From: Spirometra erinaceieuropaei
Lineage: Eukaryota; Platyhelminthes; Cestoda; Diphyllobothriidea; Diphyllobothriidae
Direction of reading: 5' to 3'
Length of the DNA stretch: 64,000 bases
Assembly: GCA_902702965.1 (NCBI GenBank)
Contig: CACRXP010001181.1
Location: 69,582-133,581, forward strand
Within the stretch, counting starts at the first letter, position 1. The number at the start of each line of letters is the position of its first letter. The position numbers and the translations under genes are program-made. Shown piece by piece: positions 35,741 to 49,200 of this stretch. The notes under the pieces were generated by a model. The model made no database searches. It was not told the origin of the DNA and worked only from the letters and a program-made list of their open reading frames with translations.

Positions 35741-36829
35741 TAGTTTCAAAATGCCCATTTTAGCAGTTAGTATTACTCTCCGACTAGCTCAACGAGCAGC
35801 CGATTAAATGCGAGGTATGTGTGTGGAACAGATCAAAGCTCCTCACCAAACATGTTAAGACAGAATGACAGAGGGAAGAACGTCACGCCAGGACACTTTC
35901 ACGCACTTCAGTCGCCGGCTAGTAGAAACGTGCATGATTTTGTACGTTGGAAATCCGTTTTCGTTACCCCTGAATCAGACGTCATGCAAGACGTAGTGAA
36001 TAAGGTATGAGCGTCACCCCTAAGCAAGAGAAAACGTTATGATAAGTGGTGTTCGCCTTGTGGGGTATTGTCTTTTCTGACCATATTCACTGAAAACCCG
36101 TGATTACCAAATCCAAAGGGAATTTCCTTCAGCTAGATGAATTCAAGCACACCAGTCTGGCATTTCAAGAAGACCTGCCTGTTGTCGTTATCTAAGGTCG
36201 AAAAGTACTACTCATTTCGTTCTTACTCGGGCATGCTAAGTGTTGACTTTCGACTTGTAGTGCATTTTTCTTTGTTTGTCTTCTATTGGCTGTAAAATCA
36301 CCACGGCGCTCTTGTCCATATAATGGTTTTGAAGTGGAAGGCAAGAAGGACTTGCAGACACTCCTGAAACCTACTGACGTAAATATATGCCACTAAGTCA
36401 TAAACGTGACGTCGGCACTAAGGGCAGTAGAAAAAACGGGGTCTCTTATCCTCCAAATCTAGACATCATACTATACTGCTTGAGACGCAGTTGGCAAATG
36501 TACTCCAATCGCCACTTGCGACTGCAGCGAAGGCTCACTTTGAATTCCCAGTGTTCTTATAAGCAGCGGGACCAAGAACTGGAAGCTGTAAAAATATAAA
36601 ACTAAGCTAGTTCTCTAGGATAAGCATGCAGTACTTAAGGGGTTTCTTCTCCGGCACTGTCATTCCAGTTGCGAATAGTCAAAATAAGACATTTTCAGGA
36701 ACCCAACACAACGCATAAATTCAAATTTGTTTTAAAAACTGCAGTCTAAAGTAATTTTACTAAGTCAGACTACTAATTCTTACCTAAAGGTGTACTTAAA
36801 ATGACACATTTTATATACCATTGAAAATA
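35741..36829. other. no recognisable feature
   Basis: Short frames only (36387-36599 the longest on plus), no domain. Confidence 0.4.
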
Positions 36830-37325
36830 GGTTATATGAATTTTACAAAATGTTAAAGCTGGTTTGAGCCATATGGTATATTTTACAAGAAAGAGCAATA
36901 AGTGTGGAGATACGACGTTTTATAAATTGACATTTCAGCTTTTAAAACTAGCAAAACTAAAAACTTTTAAAACCGATACATACTCTTCATTCTAATATAA
37001 GAATTAAAAAAACCCAATCTTCTGCCAAATAAGTAAAAGAACGGATATTTTATGCATGTTTTCCATAAACTATATACGAATTTATGAGGACATCAAAAAT
37101 CAATTAAAATAATTCCTACTTATTAAGCTTCCATCTTTTATAGAGCGCAGTTTTTTCGTAGACGTCCAGAAACAGGCCTGTTTGAAAGCAGGCATCCCGA
37201 CGTGACTGAAGCGCCATGAGATTATTCCACGAGGTAATTAATTTCACAGACCTTAACTAGTTTTTTCGAATCGAAAACACATTTCAGAATTTCAGTCAAC
37301 ATTTCATTAGATAGCACATCTGCTG
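36830..37325. mobile_element. MITE-1 right half
   Basis: Ends with aacacatttcagaatttcagtcaacatttc and gcacatctgctg before TA (37326-37327). The matching left arm and terminus are absent, so the copy is 5'-deleted. Confidence 0.65.
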
Positions 37326-38171
37326 TATTAAGTCAATGTAAAATTCTTTATATACTCTCCTGGTTACTCTTGTCCGTAGATTGACCAGCTCGTAGGTTTG
37401 CTCGCCGTCAGTGTTGAAGGGCCTCCACGGACACAAGGATCGAGTTCATTTACTCAAAAGAGAAAAGTAGCATTTCGAGTTTTACAGATTCCCCAGGCCT
37501 TCGGTCTTCTGCACACCAACCTCCAAATACTGAAGTTCTTCTTTTCAAAAAATGGTGGCGAGCGAACGTTACTTTCGATAACTTCTCGGCAAGCCAATAC
37601 AGGTATATGGGACGGGGCACAGTGAGTGGAATTAGCAATACTCATCTTGTCTCAAGGGCATGCATTCATAATATTGTGGATCCCGCGAGGAAATAGTAAT
37701 TCTCTCAAGCAAAACATGCTTTTGCCGCGGCCTCTTAAGTTTCATTTATCTCATTTTGGGATATAAACGAAAAGATTAACCATCAAACTGTTTTTGCCCT
37801 CAGCAATCTATCCTTGATTCCAGTGCAGGCGCCGATGGGAGCCTTTTTGAGAAAATATGACAATTTTCGCTCACGGTATATTCTTGCACCAGCAAGTGAC
37901 GGTGAAAATTATGAACGACTAAGTAAGGTCAGCTCAAAATAAGCAGTCTCTTTATAGCCAAAGCTTTAAATGGACCGTGATATATTCACGTTTGTCAGAG
38001 ACCGTCAACCTCACTCTCTCCCTCATCCCATTCCTAGACACCGGTCCGCGGTCCGAGTAGACCATTTGTTTGATACATGGAGTTAGCCCAGTGGCTGACA
38101 GACTTCGAAAGCACGTTTGCGCACTCCACACTCATGATCTAGTCTCCAAACGCACATATCATAATAACATA
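37326..38171. other. no recognisable feature
   Basis: Frames at 37398-37645 overlap on both strands without domains. Nothing else assigned. Confidence 0.4.
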
Positions 38172-38942
38172 CAGTAGATGTGCTAACTCATGAAATGTCG
38201 ACCAAAATTTCGAAATGCGTTCTCGTTTCGAAAAGATAAATTAAGTAGTGTTGTAAAACTTATCAAGATGCAGCATAAGAGCTATAATGATCCAGTTACC
38301 TCAGGGTGTCGGCTTTCGCAGGAACTTATTTTCGGCTGCATGCAAGATCTATACGCTGCAAAAAATGGCTACTTAATCAGTATGCAATTTTCTCTTTGAT
38401 TTTCGATACCCTTGAAAATGCAATTATATTTCATGGAAAACATGCATAAAAATATTCATTCTTTTGCTATTTCGGTAGAAAATCACGTCTTCTTCCAATT
38501 TCATGCTCAAAAGAAGAGTATAATTCGGTTTTAAAAAGCTTTTCTATTCCCGAATCATTTTGAACCCGACCTGATTGTATACTTGCATTCAGGGTTTCAA
38601 AACTAGAAGCTGTATATTTTCCGTGAACGGAAAACCAAGCATTTCTCTGCTGTGTTAATAGTAGATCATATGAGGTTCATAAAATTAGGCAGTGGATTTG
38701 ACCAATATTGTTACCTTTACCAGCCACATTCGTAAATGCAGATACATGACGTTTCATGAACGGCAATTTAACGGTTTTAAAAAAATCTCAAAATTAGAAA
38801 CTTTTTTAAATCGAATTATACTCTTCTTTTGGGCATGAAATTGGAAGAAGACGTGAGTTTCTACCGAATAATTAAAATATTGATTATTTTTATGCATGTT
38901 TTCCATGAAATATAACTGAATTTTCAAGAGCATCGAAAATCA
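38172..38942. mobile_element. MITE-1 copy truncated on the right
   Basis: Starts CAGTAGATGTGCTAACTCATG after TA, closely related to the 25.9-kb copy. It breaks at 38942 inside the right arm (after gcatcgaaaatca) and runs into a GGT-rich simple repeat. Confidence 0.8.
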
Positions 38943-39239
38943 TCCGACGGTGGTGGTGGTGGTGATGGTGAGGGTAGTGGTTGACGGGCTGTCGGGAGAG
39001 CAGGAGAGATGGTGGTCGTCGTCCCTGTGACAGAGATAATGTAGATGACAGCTGGACACCGGAATTGTAATCATCGTTGAGGATTGTAGTGACCTCTCTG
39101 TCACCCGTGTGGGTTTGGAGCACGGGCGACCGAGGAGGTAGCAGTTGGAGTTGTCAGGTTATTAATTTATTGAGTTCACAGATGTCCGAATAAGTTCACT
39201 CGCGGATGGAATGTTCATAGAAAGCTAGGAGGTGGATAC
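38943..39239. repeat. GGT-rich low-complexity stretch and unassigned junction DNA
   Basis: ggtggtggtggtgatggtgaggg at 38949-38971, then about 270 bp that matches neither MITE-1 nor PLE-A. It separates the truncated MITE from the PLE-A fragment. Confidence 0.5.
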
Positions 39240-39608
39240 GGGCGAGAACATTCAAGTTCGATGAGGCCAAAGTTATCGCGAGAGGGGATGATCAAGTGAG
39301 CCGCGGGTTAATTGAGTCATGGTTCACTGGACGTCAGTCTGTCAACAAGTGCAACGACATCCCTACTCCATATTCCGTCCTGGGGCATATTTTAGCCAAA
39401 GTAATTAGCCACTCGGGGAGCGCGCAGGCCGGTGAGCCAGGCGGCCGAGCAATTATCACACCGGCATCCAGCACGGGTGATGAGATTTCAGCAATTAACA
39501 ACTTGCATGTCGGCCATCAAGCAATTAGCGCACCCGCGGAAAAGAATTCTTGATGAAGGGGAAAGCGCTTAATTATAATGGGTATGCGGTAGCATAGCGA
39601 CTGCTTCC

Positions 39609-39616
39609 TATAAATA
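39609..39616 (+). promoter_or_regulatory. TATA-like box, PLE-A 3' module
   Basis: TATAAATA, 47 bp before the ribozyme-like motif, matching the spacing in minus-strand copies. Confidence 0.45.
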
Positions 39617-39655
39617 GCACAACTTCCTGTGCACGAATAACTCGTTTCTGCCACT

Positions 39656-39696
39656 GCCTCTGAGGATGGGTTTAAGTGAAATCCGAAGCGCGAGGC
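39656..39696 (+). ncRNA. hammerhead-like motif, PLE-A (decayed core)
   Basis: Stem I GCCT/AGGC pairs perfectly and CTGAGGA still fits CUGANGA, but GAAACGTC has become GAAGCGCG, which destroys the catalytic GAAA and the cleavage triplet. Confidence 0.5.
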
Positions 39697-39979
39697 AAAT
39701 AAAACCCTTTTTCCAGTGACTGCTTCTACTTCTTAACAAGGACAATCAGCTTGCCCGTCTTTGGCGCAGCCGACAAGATGGCATGCTGGTCATTGTGGAA
39801 CTTGTTCTTCGTCCCGTCAGAGCAGTCGTCTCACGATGTCTTGGCGAGTATCAAAGGCGATGTTAGCATCACGTCGCTCTGTCTTTGGGCGGCGCAACCT
39901 CCCACAGCTGTCCCTGTTCGGATAATCGAGCTTTGCTGAGGGCTGCGACGTCCAGCTTCTCAAGTTAACAACAACTTCA

Positions 39980-40065
39980 TTTCTTGAAGAAGAAGACACG
40001 ATCGCCTGACGTTTCGGATTCCTGCTCGAATCCATCATCAGAGACATAAGCAGATAAGGGTCATT
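39980..40065 (-). mobile_element. PLE-A tail fragment with intact ribozyme core
   Basis: Short minus-strand tail: gaagaagaagacacgatcg seed, ribozyme motif, then 3' UTR start up to about 40065. The AATAAA segment is missing because gcctgacg follows directly after gatc; a deletion between repeated gatcgc words would explain it. It lies tail to tail with the 39.2-kb plus-strand fragment. Confidence 0.75.
40004..40045 (-). ncRNA. hammerhead-ribozyme motif, PLE-A (intact core)
   Basis: Minus strand: GTCT, CTGATGA, T, stem II GGATTC/GAATCC around GAGCAG, GAAACGTC, AGGC. Same as the 16.3-kb motif except in the loop, where changes are expected to be tolerated. Confidence 0.72.
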
Positions 40066-41610
40066 TCTTTCGGCCAGTTGCCTAGCAGATTGTCTCAAAG
40101 GGAGCCAGCATTCCAGACAGCCAGACTGGTGAAAGACACTCTACCAGTCTGTGAGGTAAAGTGGAAGTGACGGGTACGGGAGTTGTTTGTATCAGGGTGG
40201 CGAGTTTTGCAACTACGAGCCACAGTTCAATTGCGGATGGCCTGATTCCTCAGCATTCGTTAAGAGCACCCTTTTGGCCAGCAGGTAAGCAGGTCCGTCC
40301 CCAAGTAGGGAGGCTTAAATATCCCCTACGGCCGCCAAACGCCCCTAAGGTTCGCGGCCTTCTTTAGGGAAGGGCAACCCGAGTTGTCCTGGGACTTTTT
40401 GAAGTGGAGGGAAGAGGGAGGAAACGGAAGAGGAGATGTAGGATGGAGGTGGAGCGATGTAAATGGGAGTGGGAATAGAATAGCCGAGTGGAGGGATACA
40501 CAACACCAGATACCCTCATCCGGCTTAGCCCGCAGGTCAAGGCGGTTACCGGGCTATCACTATTGGGCAGCCACAGGTGAGAGTTTAGTGCTAATTCGAT
40601 CATCGCAAACGACGATGTTCACCAATGACCCATAAGGGGGGGGGACCAGGAACGGGGACTTGGATGTCAATTTATGGTGAAGCAGACTTGTAAAGCGCAC
40701 CCAAACTCCCTCCGCCCTCCTTCGAACACAGACCGTGGGCAGAAAAGGCTAGTCTTCTCAAAAATCACACCACTTTATCAAATTTAATTGGTCACTCGAG
40801 ACTAATAAAATCCTTATCCTATATTTGGCCTATCCGCATTCGCAACAGTTACCAGTGCCCAGACGCGGTAATGGGGGCATCAAAGTGCGCATTTTTGACA
40901 TCTGGGTCTTTTGAAAAACGCTTATTTCGATAGGCCTTTGTGCTGTTTTGACTACTGATTTTACAGCCAACCCAGTGGATTAGGTTCATGCGAAACAGGC
41001 TCCGTCATAGCTATGAGCCGTAAGCCAACACTTGACTCTCCTGCATTCCTAGCACATTTTTCGTGGTTTTCTGTTTTGGGGGCGGCAAATAAGATAACTT
41101 GAAGCACCCAACGACACAGTCCGCTGCCACTCACGCAAGCCAACGCTCGTTTCTGTGTGTGGGTGGGTTGGTTTCATTAAAGTACATATCAGAAAAAGAC
41201 TTAGCCAGCATCTTTGATAACCGACGGCATCTCAACTGATAGGACCGCTATGCAGAGCAGCGGAGTGAGGCGTTACTGGCCCCTCTTCCTCCGACGCGTT
41301 GAACTGCTAAATCCTGCCGCGTTTGTATATTCAAAAGATTTTCGTCAGCATTTTTTGTGGAGTTTTTTTCGTTCAGCGCTGCCCCAGTAGGGGTTCACAG
41401 GATTACGAGGCAAGCGTCTTTCGGTCGTTTTTGCTGGTTGAGGAATCACAAGCACATTCATAGACACATTTTTTAAATTGGCAATAAGATCTCTAGGTCT
41501 GAGTTGCCGCCTACGAGAGCAGTAAATTACTTTGTAATTTTTCTTTGAAACGGATGCAGGCCGAATCTATGTCATTCATGAAGAAATTGATTGGGCTATC
41601 TGTTTAAGAA
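40066..41610. other. no recognisable feature
   Basis: GC content rises near 40150-40700. A small inverted repeat flanks 40110-40150 (agactggt/accagtct). No gene or known repeat identified. Confidence 0.4.
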
Positions 41611-41616
41611 TACGAC

Positions 41617-43308
<1,692 letters not shown>

Positions 43309-43522
43309 AGTGTGGAATTCACCCCTGTGAGAGGCAGGCATTCGGGCAGTGAGTTCTAGCTACCCTGAAACTGAAACAAACTTGAACAAGTGCATGAACA
43401 TGTAACTCCTAATTGATGTAACAATTTAAAGGTCATATATGCCTCTCATACGCGACCTGCCCCCAGCCAACCACCTTTTAATTGATGCCTTTTTCGCAGA
43501 TAACCGTCTGCAGGGGAGGAGT
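43309..43522 (+). repeat. dispersed repeat R-43
   Basis: Shares with 49909-50070 the ordered words aggcattcgggcagtgag, agctaccc, ctgaaac/cagaaac, catgtaact, and cgcagataaccgtc plus a purine-rich end. Same strand in both. Not coding; perhaps the 3' end of a LINE or another retroelement, because the 49.9-kb copy lies close to LINE sequence. Confidence 0.65.
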
Positions 43523-43961
43523 GAAAACTCAGTAATCTGTAAGCATTTGTACTCGTACAAGACTTGCCAGAGTTGGCCAGATTTATAGTTTTAACATTTT
43601 CCTCACGGAAACACTCTTGAAACCATGGACCACGTGCATGATCATGCTGTTGAAACTGCTCCCGAGATTGATATTGCTGGTCGCTGTGCAATTGTTGACC
43701 TTTTCTATCGTTGGATTTTTACCCAATAGATGTATGCCGGGGGCAGGGGCAAATTATTATTTTTCATTTGGTCAATCATACAGTTATGTGCTGTGTGGAA
43801 GAACCAAAGTAAATCTATCCATTCAGAATTACAGCAGTCATTTGGGGCCGACGTTCCGTCTTAAAGAGAGAACTAGCGGACATATACCAGAAAGGTGGTG
43901 CCAAGAAGCTGTTCAGGGAAAAAAACTAGATTGTTGCAACGTATATTTTGCTCGCCTGCTC

Positions 43962-44690
43962 TCATTAAATGTTAGGGGGAATTCCGAAATGCGTTTCCGA
44001 TCAGGAATGATTACTTGGGTGGGGTTGTAATATTGAGTACCGTTCGGCGTAATCTCATAATAAAGAGGACTCGCCTAAATGTTGGCTTTTTAATGCACTC
44101 TTTTCAATCATCTGTAAATACTGCACTCGGCAAAAATGATTACTTACTTATTATGTATTTTTTATATTGATTTTCAGTGGTCTGAAAAATTCAAATTTGT
44201 TTCACAGAAAACATGCACAAGAATATGCTTTATTTTACTTAAATGGAAGTACATCACGTCGGTTATATATCCGAAGAACTTGTGTCTTTCGATTATAAAG
44301 AAGCTTCTTATTATGGAATTTTCCAAGATCATGCAATGTCTACTCATACGGCATCGTACCCTTATGTTTATTAATGTTCCTCATTAAGTATTCAATATAC
44401 CGCGCATCCACTGCCAAAATTGTATAAAGTAGAGGAGTATTGGATTTTTCTTATACCGAGCGTATACACTTTGTAGACCAGAACGTTAATGCAACGATTG
44501 ATCTAGCTCATAATTATTAGGAAACTAGAAAACGTTTTCAAAACGTAAATATGCAACTTCTTCGAGCATCAAATGTCGACAGGACGCGACATTCTACCAA
44601 AGGACCTCTTTTCTATAAAATATATTTGGATTTATAAGGTCACCGAATATGAATGCTAGAAAGGCATGCTACTTAAATCGTCATTTTGGA
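43962..44690. mobile_element. MITE-1 copy, left part (interrupted by PLE-B)
   Basis: Left arm starts near ctcattaaatgttaggggg and gaattccgaaatgcgtttcc. The body runs to about 44690 (aggcatgctacttaaatcgtcatttt) and then breaks into unrelated sequence. The missing right arm reappears at 46425-46590. Confidence 0.7.
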
Positions 44691-46424
44691 GTTGCGAAAA
44701 TTCCCGTATCAGTATTGAGATAACGGGTTGGCGAGCAAACGCTTGCTTTCGATAAATTCTCTCTAGGCGAGTACAATTATATGCGATAAGGGCACAGTCA
44801 AACATGTCAGTGGTTGGAAAATCGACAAAAGTTAGTTTTTAAAACAGAGGCAGAAAGAGAGTGGAAAGGAGTTAATGAGATCCCTCTGCACACACAGGGT
44901 CGATTTCGCAACCTGACTGTGGCCGCTTCTGCCATTGCCAACTAATTTTGTCCCAATAGCTTAGAATTGCTCGAGGGGACATTATAAATCCCACAAAATT
45001 CTTCGTCGGGGTATACACGATACCCGGAATAAATTGCATGCATAAGAATGGCGCTGCTTATGCTTCTAGTTCCGCCCTTTTCCCAGACTTGCGGGAGGTG
45101 TTCTCGTATTCTTTTTGATAGACGCCGACTCTTACGACCAACGTAACCTACTCCACAGGAGCAAGTTGAAGAACAGATCCACAATGAGGTGGTCTGAAGT
45201 GGCAACCTATCCTTACCTGATCTGTGTAAAATAAAATTAGTGGATAATAATATTCAAGCCCTTGCTCCTAGTAAGATTCGCGTCATAGCTTGCTCAAGGC
45301 GTCTTCTTAGAAATTCACCCGCAGGGTCCTCTTGAAAAGGGACTTTGAGGGGCAAAGTTTTCTTTTTAGCAGTCAGTGCGGTGGGTTTTACCGATCGCCT
45401 CGGCGATGTTCTTTGTGATAAACCTATCAAAATACTTGTTTTCCTGAAGCAAATATTGGATTTTGCCATGCTTCTTCTTGATGCTGTCTGTTGAGAAAAT
45501 GTTTCCAGTTTTTTATGCTAATCAATCGGACTAGATTTCGTTTTTCTGGAGGAGTACGAAACTGCCAAGGTCCGTCTAATTTTCAAACCAAGTTTTCTTC
45601 CAATAGACGCTCCTTCGGACACTACCGTCAGGCCTCCTGCCTAGGAGAACACTTAAGAATGGAGCGATCCGGCCATTTCCATCTCCAACTTGAATTTGAT
45701 AGGCGAATGTGCCTGATTTACATCATTTAAAAGGGAAGCTACGTCGGTTTTTACCCTGGCAATTGCAAACATGTCATTAACATAGCGAACGTTATGTTTA
45801 AGCTTATTTATCTGATCGTTTGGCTGAACTCTCTCCAGCTTGCCCCTGAAGATATTGCTTAAGGGATGTTCAAGAGGTGGGCCCATTGCAACGCCGTCAA
45901 TTTGTCTATAGAGTTGGTTGTCAAAAAGGAACTGTACACGTAATATACTTCTTAATAACAATTTCCTGACTGTGATTGTCGGACTTACTATTTTTTACTG
46001 ATTGGGTAATAAGAACTCATAGATATAACTAGCTGTCTCAGTGATCTGAACGTTTGTAAAAGTGATGAGACGTCTAGCCAGAACAACACCATGTCGTTAA
46101 GGTTAAGGTATTTGATGTCGTCAATGAATTCAAAGGTATGCTGATAGCGGCTTGGCGTTAGCTGATGCTGTATGGGCTTGAGTTTCTCTGCCAACCACTT
46201 TGTTATCGCATGATACGGAGAGTTTCATATGTCTAAAATCGGTAGAATCGGCGGGCCTTCCTTATGGATCTTAGGTAAACCATATAGTCGTGGACTATGT
46301 GTGCCGACTGGCCGGAGGTATTCGAAATCACGATCACTTATGAAACTTTCTGTGTGGGGCCTTCTTAGACAGGCGAACAGTCAATGGTCATTTTTTGACG
46401 GAAGCGGCTTTTAGAGATGTTCTA
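44691..46424 (-). pseudogene. PLE-B: second Penelope family, RT + GIY-YIG pseudogene
   Basis: Minus strand, decayed. From 46330 downward: ISDRDFEYLRPVGTHSPRLYGLPKIHKEG (RT entry), stop, then ITKWLAEKLKPI and FWLDVSSLLQTF (about 46190-46050), a break, then DGVAMGPPLEHPLSN and catalytic-region YVNDMF (45960-45650, usually YVDD). Next come a linker with LKVPFQEDPAGEFLRRRLEQA (45254-45469) and the endonuclease start CSCGVGYVGRKSRRLSKRIREHLP (about 45130-45165). This is the linear order of a Penelope protein, but the residues are far from PLE-A, so it is a separate family. Several stops and frame changes make it inactive, and Asn in place of Asp in YVDD alone should abolish polymerisation. No ribozyme motif was found at its edge. 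Confidence 0.8.
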
Positions 46425-46590
46425 AAAAGAGTGCATTCATAAGCTCACACCTCAGCAAGTTCCCAACATCATGGGATTAGACCACATGATAATTAATATT
46501 ACAAGTCCACTTGAAAGATAAACCTAACCGAAAACGCATTTCAGAATTTTTGCTAGCATTTTATGAAATCAGTCACTGGCTGTACATCCC
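46425..46590. mobile_element. MITE-1 copy, right part (interrupted by PLE-B)
   Basis: agagtgcattcataagctcac, then atgataattaatattacaag, aaaacgcatttcagaattttt and the terminus attttatgaaatcagtcactggctg, as expected for the right arm of the copy that starts at 43962. Confidence 0.7.
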
Positions 46591-47731
46591 TATCCTCCAC
46601 TCTTTCTGTTGCTGGTGCGAATCCGAAACACCCGGCAAACAGAGGTTTTGGATTCAATGAACGCAAGTTCATGTGGGCTGCCCAATGCGAAAGAGGCGGC
46701 TTTCGCCGGTCACGTGAAGCGGTCCACGCCTAAGACCCACGAGAATGCTGCATAAACGCTGAGTTTCGGCGATGAGAAGGCCGGCAGTCGAACAAGGAGT
46801 TCTTATCAGCTGGCCGAGGCTCAGAATCAGGCGAGCAGATTCAGTTTAAGGACGGGGCGCTCCACTCCGCACCTCCTGGTCCACACAAAAAATGACCAGG
46901 ATTTCAACCAACACAACAGGGGTTGGAGGCTGACACGGCCGAAGCCTCACCTAGACGTGCCGCCAACGCCTGGCTCAGATTCCACACTGTGGTGGGAGTG
47001 TCAAAGGCCACATTGGAGAGGTAGCCATTGCAGCCTGACTCTCAGACCACCAACAGTCACGAAGGAGGTCAAAGTTATCCCTTCAGTTGGCAACCTTCCA
47101 AGCCACGGCTTTTAGCGCACCGTGATAGCTTCAAGCACGTCAGATTGTTGATAGTGAGGAGAAAGTGCGCTGAGTCGTTGACCTCACTCTGCCATCCCAT
47201 TCCCACGCCCAAGCCGCTGTCCGTGCCGGTCAGCAGACTAGACTGGGAAATGGGTGCGGTGGCTGTCATGTTCGACTGACCATGGCTGCGCGCGCCACGT
47301 GCACGACCTGGCCCCCATACACACACACACTCACACACACACCAGGATTTCACACAACGGGGGTTGAACGGCGTGTCTCTCTCTCTTGCGTGAGCGGGCC
47401 GTGGAAGGTGCTGTTTCAGCCCGTCCCCAGCCTTCCAGTCTGTCACTCTACACAACACACACACACACACACAACGCGACGAACTGCGTGGACCGAGTGT
47501 GGGCGTCAAACAGAAACCTTCCTATCCACGACGCTTGACGTGTCGGGATAGTCTCAGACTCAGCTCGCCCGTGCAGCCGGAACTGCATGGTGACCGAGTC
47601 GAGATGCACACTTCCCACTTGCGTGGGAGGTGGTAGTTGGGTGCTCGCGGTAGGAGAGTGTTGATTTGTGGTGGGGAGGTGGTGGTTGATGGGGAGACAG
47701 GGCGGGAGGGTGCGATGCAACCGGCGGTTGT
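46591..47731 (-). repeat. probable LINE 3' UTR and associated repeats
   Basis: GC-rich DNA just downstream of the LINE stop codon in the minus sense. 46850-46930 is the inverse of part of 2870-2935. It contains two CA runs (47319-47342 and about 47451-47472). Overlapping frames on both strands (47075-47509, 47282-47551, 47448-47720) reflect compositional bias and carry no domain. Confidence 0.45.
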
Positions 47732-49032
47732 CTACCGAAGGTCGTCGTGGATGCGCATGTGGCCGAATATGCCCATGCGATGAGTGAAGGTGCGAGGGCA
47801 GTGTGGGCAGTGGAAGCGAGTGCGGTAGGTGTAGGTTGGTGCTCCAGGCACTGGTTCGCCAGTCTCTGTGCGATGGATTCGCAAGTGACCGACCAGGCCG
47901 ATGTGCGAGGTGAAGGTGCGGTCGCAGTGAGGGCAGGCGTAGTCCTGGTCCTCATCACTAGAGTCGGGGGAGGTGGTGGTAGTGTCGGTCGTTGCGCGCG
48001 TGACAGTCGCCTGAGCGGCAGTCGTTGGAGCAGTGGAGGAGGAGGATGAGGATGAGGAGGAGGAGGAGGAGGAGGAGGAGGAGGAGGAGGAGGAGGACGA
48101 GGATGGAAGTGGTGGTTCAGAAGAATTGTCAGAGTTACTTGGCGGCGGAGGGGAGGAAGAGGCGGGCGGGGACTATGGTTGGTGCAGTTCGGGAGGTGCA
48201 GTTGATCCGAAGGTGTCCAACAAGTCCGATTCGAGCCCGGAATGTCCGTTTACATCGAGGACACATTGGAAGCGGTTGTGCGTCGGCGTTGCGTACTGGG
48301 TGAAATTGTGATTTGCGGGCTTCGCGTTTCACTTTGACAGCAACGATGCGATTGGCTTCGTAGATCGCTGTGCCTGTCTTCATTGTCCTCCAACAGGTCG
48401 GTCGGTCGAGTGCGAGCTCCTCCCAGTTGATCGAGTTAATTTGCAGACGCTTCAGGAAGGACTTCAGAGTGTCCTTGTATCGCCGAATTTGGCCTCCTTG
48501 GCGGCAAGAACCCGTCGCGACGTCTCCGTAGAAGAGCCGTTTGAGTAGTTGGTCATCGTCCATGCGCACCAGGTAGCCGCTCCAGCGCAGCTGCATTTGT
48601 CTCCGCACTGTGTAGATGCTGAGGATTCCCGTCCGTTCCAGCAAATCAGTGTCGGGGACTCGATCCTGCCAGTTCAGCCTCAGGATGCGACGAAGACAAC
48701 TGAGGTGGCAGTGGTTCAGACAGCGTGCCTCCTTTGTGTACACTGTCCAAGTCTCCGCTCCGTACAGCAGCGTCGGCAGGATGACGGCCTTGTACATCTT
48801 CCGCTTCGTGATCAGTTGGAGATCATGACGATTTCAAACTGTGCTTTGGGGGCGGCTGAAGGCTTGACTGGCTTTTGAGATCCTGTTGGCAACTTCGTCA
48901 TCGATTTTGGTGTCGCGGGAGAGGGTGCTGCCTAGTTACGGGAAGTTCCCCACCAATTGCAGTTGGGTTCCGTTCGCACTGATTTGCGGCGCGTTGGTAG
49001 GAGTGGCTGTGTGGGTTGACGGTTGATGCATC
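47732..49032 (-). pseudogene. LINE (non-LTR retrotransposon) 3' part with C-terminal C2H2 fingers
   Basis: Minus strand. The C-terminal region of a flatworm LINE protein begins at MHQPS near 49025, with ATPTNAPQISANGTQLQLVGNF, TAA (expected Tyr), LGSTLSRDTKIDDEVANRISKASQAF, TGA (expected Trp, VWNRHDL), then [17 protein letters not shown] open to a CCHC-type finger (CPRCKRTF...GHLRINC, about 48263-48198). A frameshift near 48170 moves the frame to a Ser/Pro stretch coded by the TCC run, then two fingers, YACPHCDRTF...GHLRIH and FHCPHCPRTF...GHMRIH, ending at the TAG at 47732-47734. The RT core itself is missing. C-terminal fingers in such elements are thought to bind nucleic acid. Two stops and a frameshift show it is dead. 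The clade (RTE or CR1-like) is not certain. Confidence 0.82.
48034..48104. repeat. (GGA)n microsatellite inside the LINE frame
   Basis: About 70 bp of GGA/GAT triplets. On the minus strand it encodes the Ser-rich linker between the first and second LINE zinc fingers, and it can expand without changing frame. Confidence 0.9.
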
Positions 49033-49111
49033 GCCAATAGAAGCGAAGAGACGAGTCCCAGGAAGTAGTCTTGAAGAAGGAGACACGATCGCTGGGACAA
49101 GAGCTTTATTA

Positions 49112-49153
49112 GCCTGACGTTTCGGATTCCTGCTTGAACCCATCAAAAGAGAC
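49112..49153 (-). ncRNA. hammerhead-like motif, PLE-A (inactive)
   Basis: CTGATGA has become CTTTTGA, destroying the first conserved box, while GAAACGTC, stem II and AGGC are intact. Confidence 0.5.
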
Positions 49154-49192
49154 AACAGCAGATACGGGTGTTTCATACACCAGGGGCTGCAG

Positions 49193-49200
49193 TATTTATA
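49193..49200 (-). promoter_or_regulatory. TATA-like box, PLE-A 3' module
   Basis: TATAAATA on the minus strand, 47 bp upstream of the ribozyme position; same block as in the other copies. Confidence 0.45.

Larger units (their letters stand above)
39240..39735 (+). pseudogene. PLE-A fragment, plus strand: GIY-YIG C-terminus and 3' module
   Basis: Begins abruptly within the endonuclease domain (TFKFDEAKVIARGDD) and stays open to the stop after SAPAEKNS at about 39553. The C-terminal tail GRAIITPAS.TGDEISAINNLH matches the 16-kb copy and is therefore conserved. It is followed by the TATA block (39609-39616), the ribozyme-like motif (39656-39696), a polyadenylation-like aaataaaa and the terminal tail. 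5'-truncated, so it cannot act alone. Confidence 0.85.

Noticed and set aside
48025..48311. Plus-strand Arg- or Glu-rich frames
   Set aside because: Antisense of the GGA repeat and of the LINE frame.
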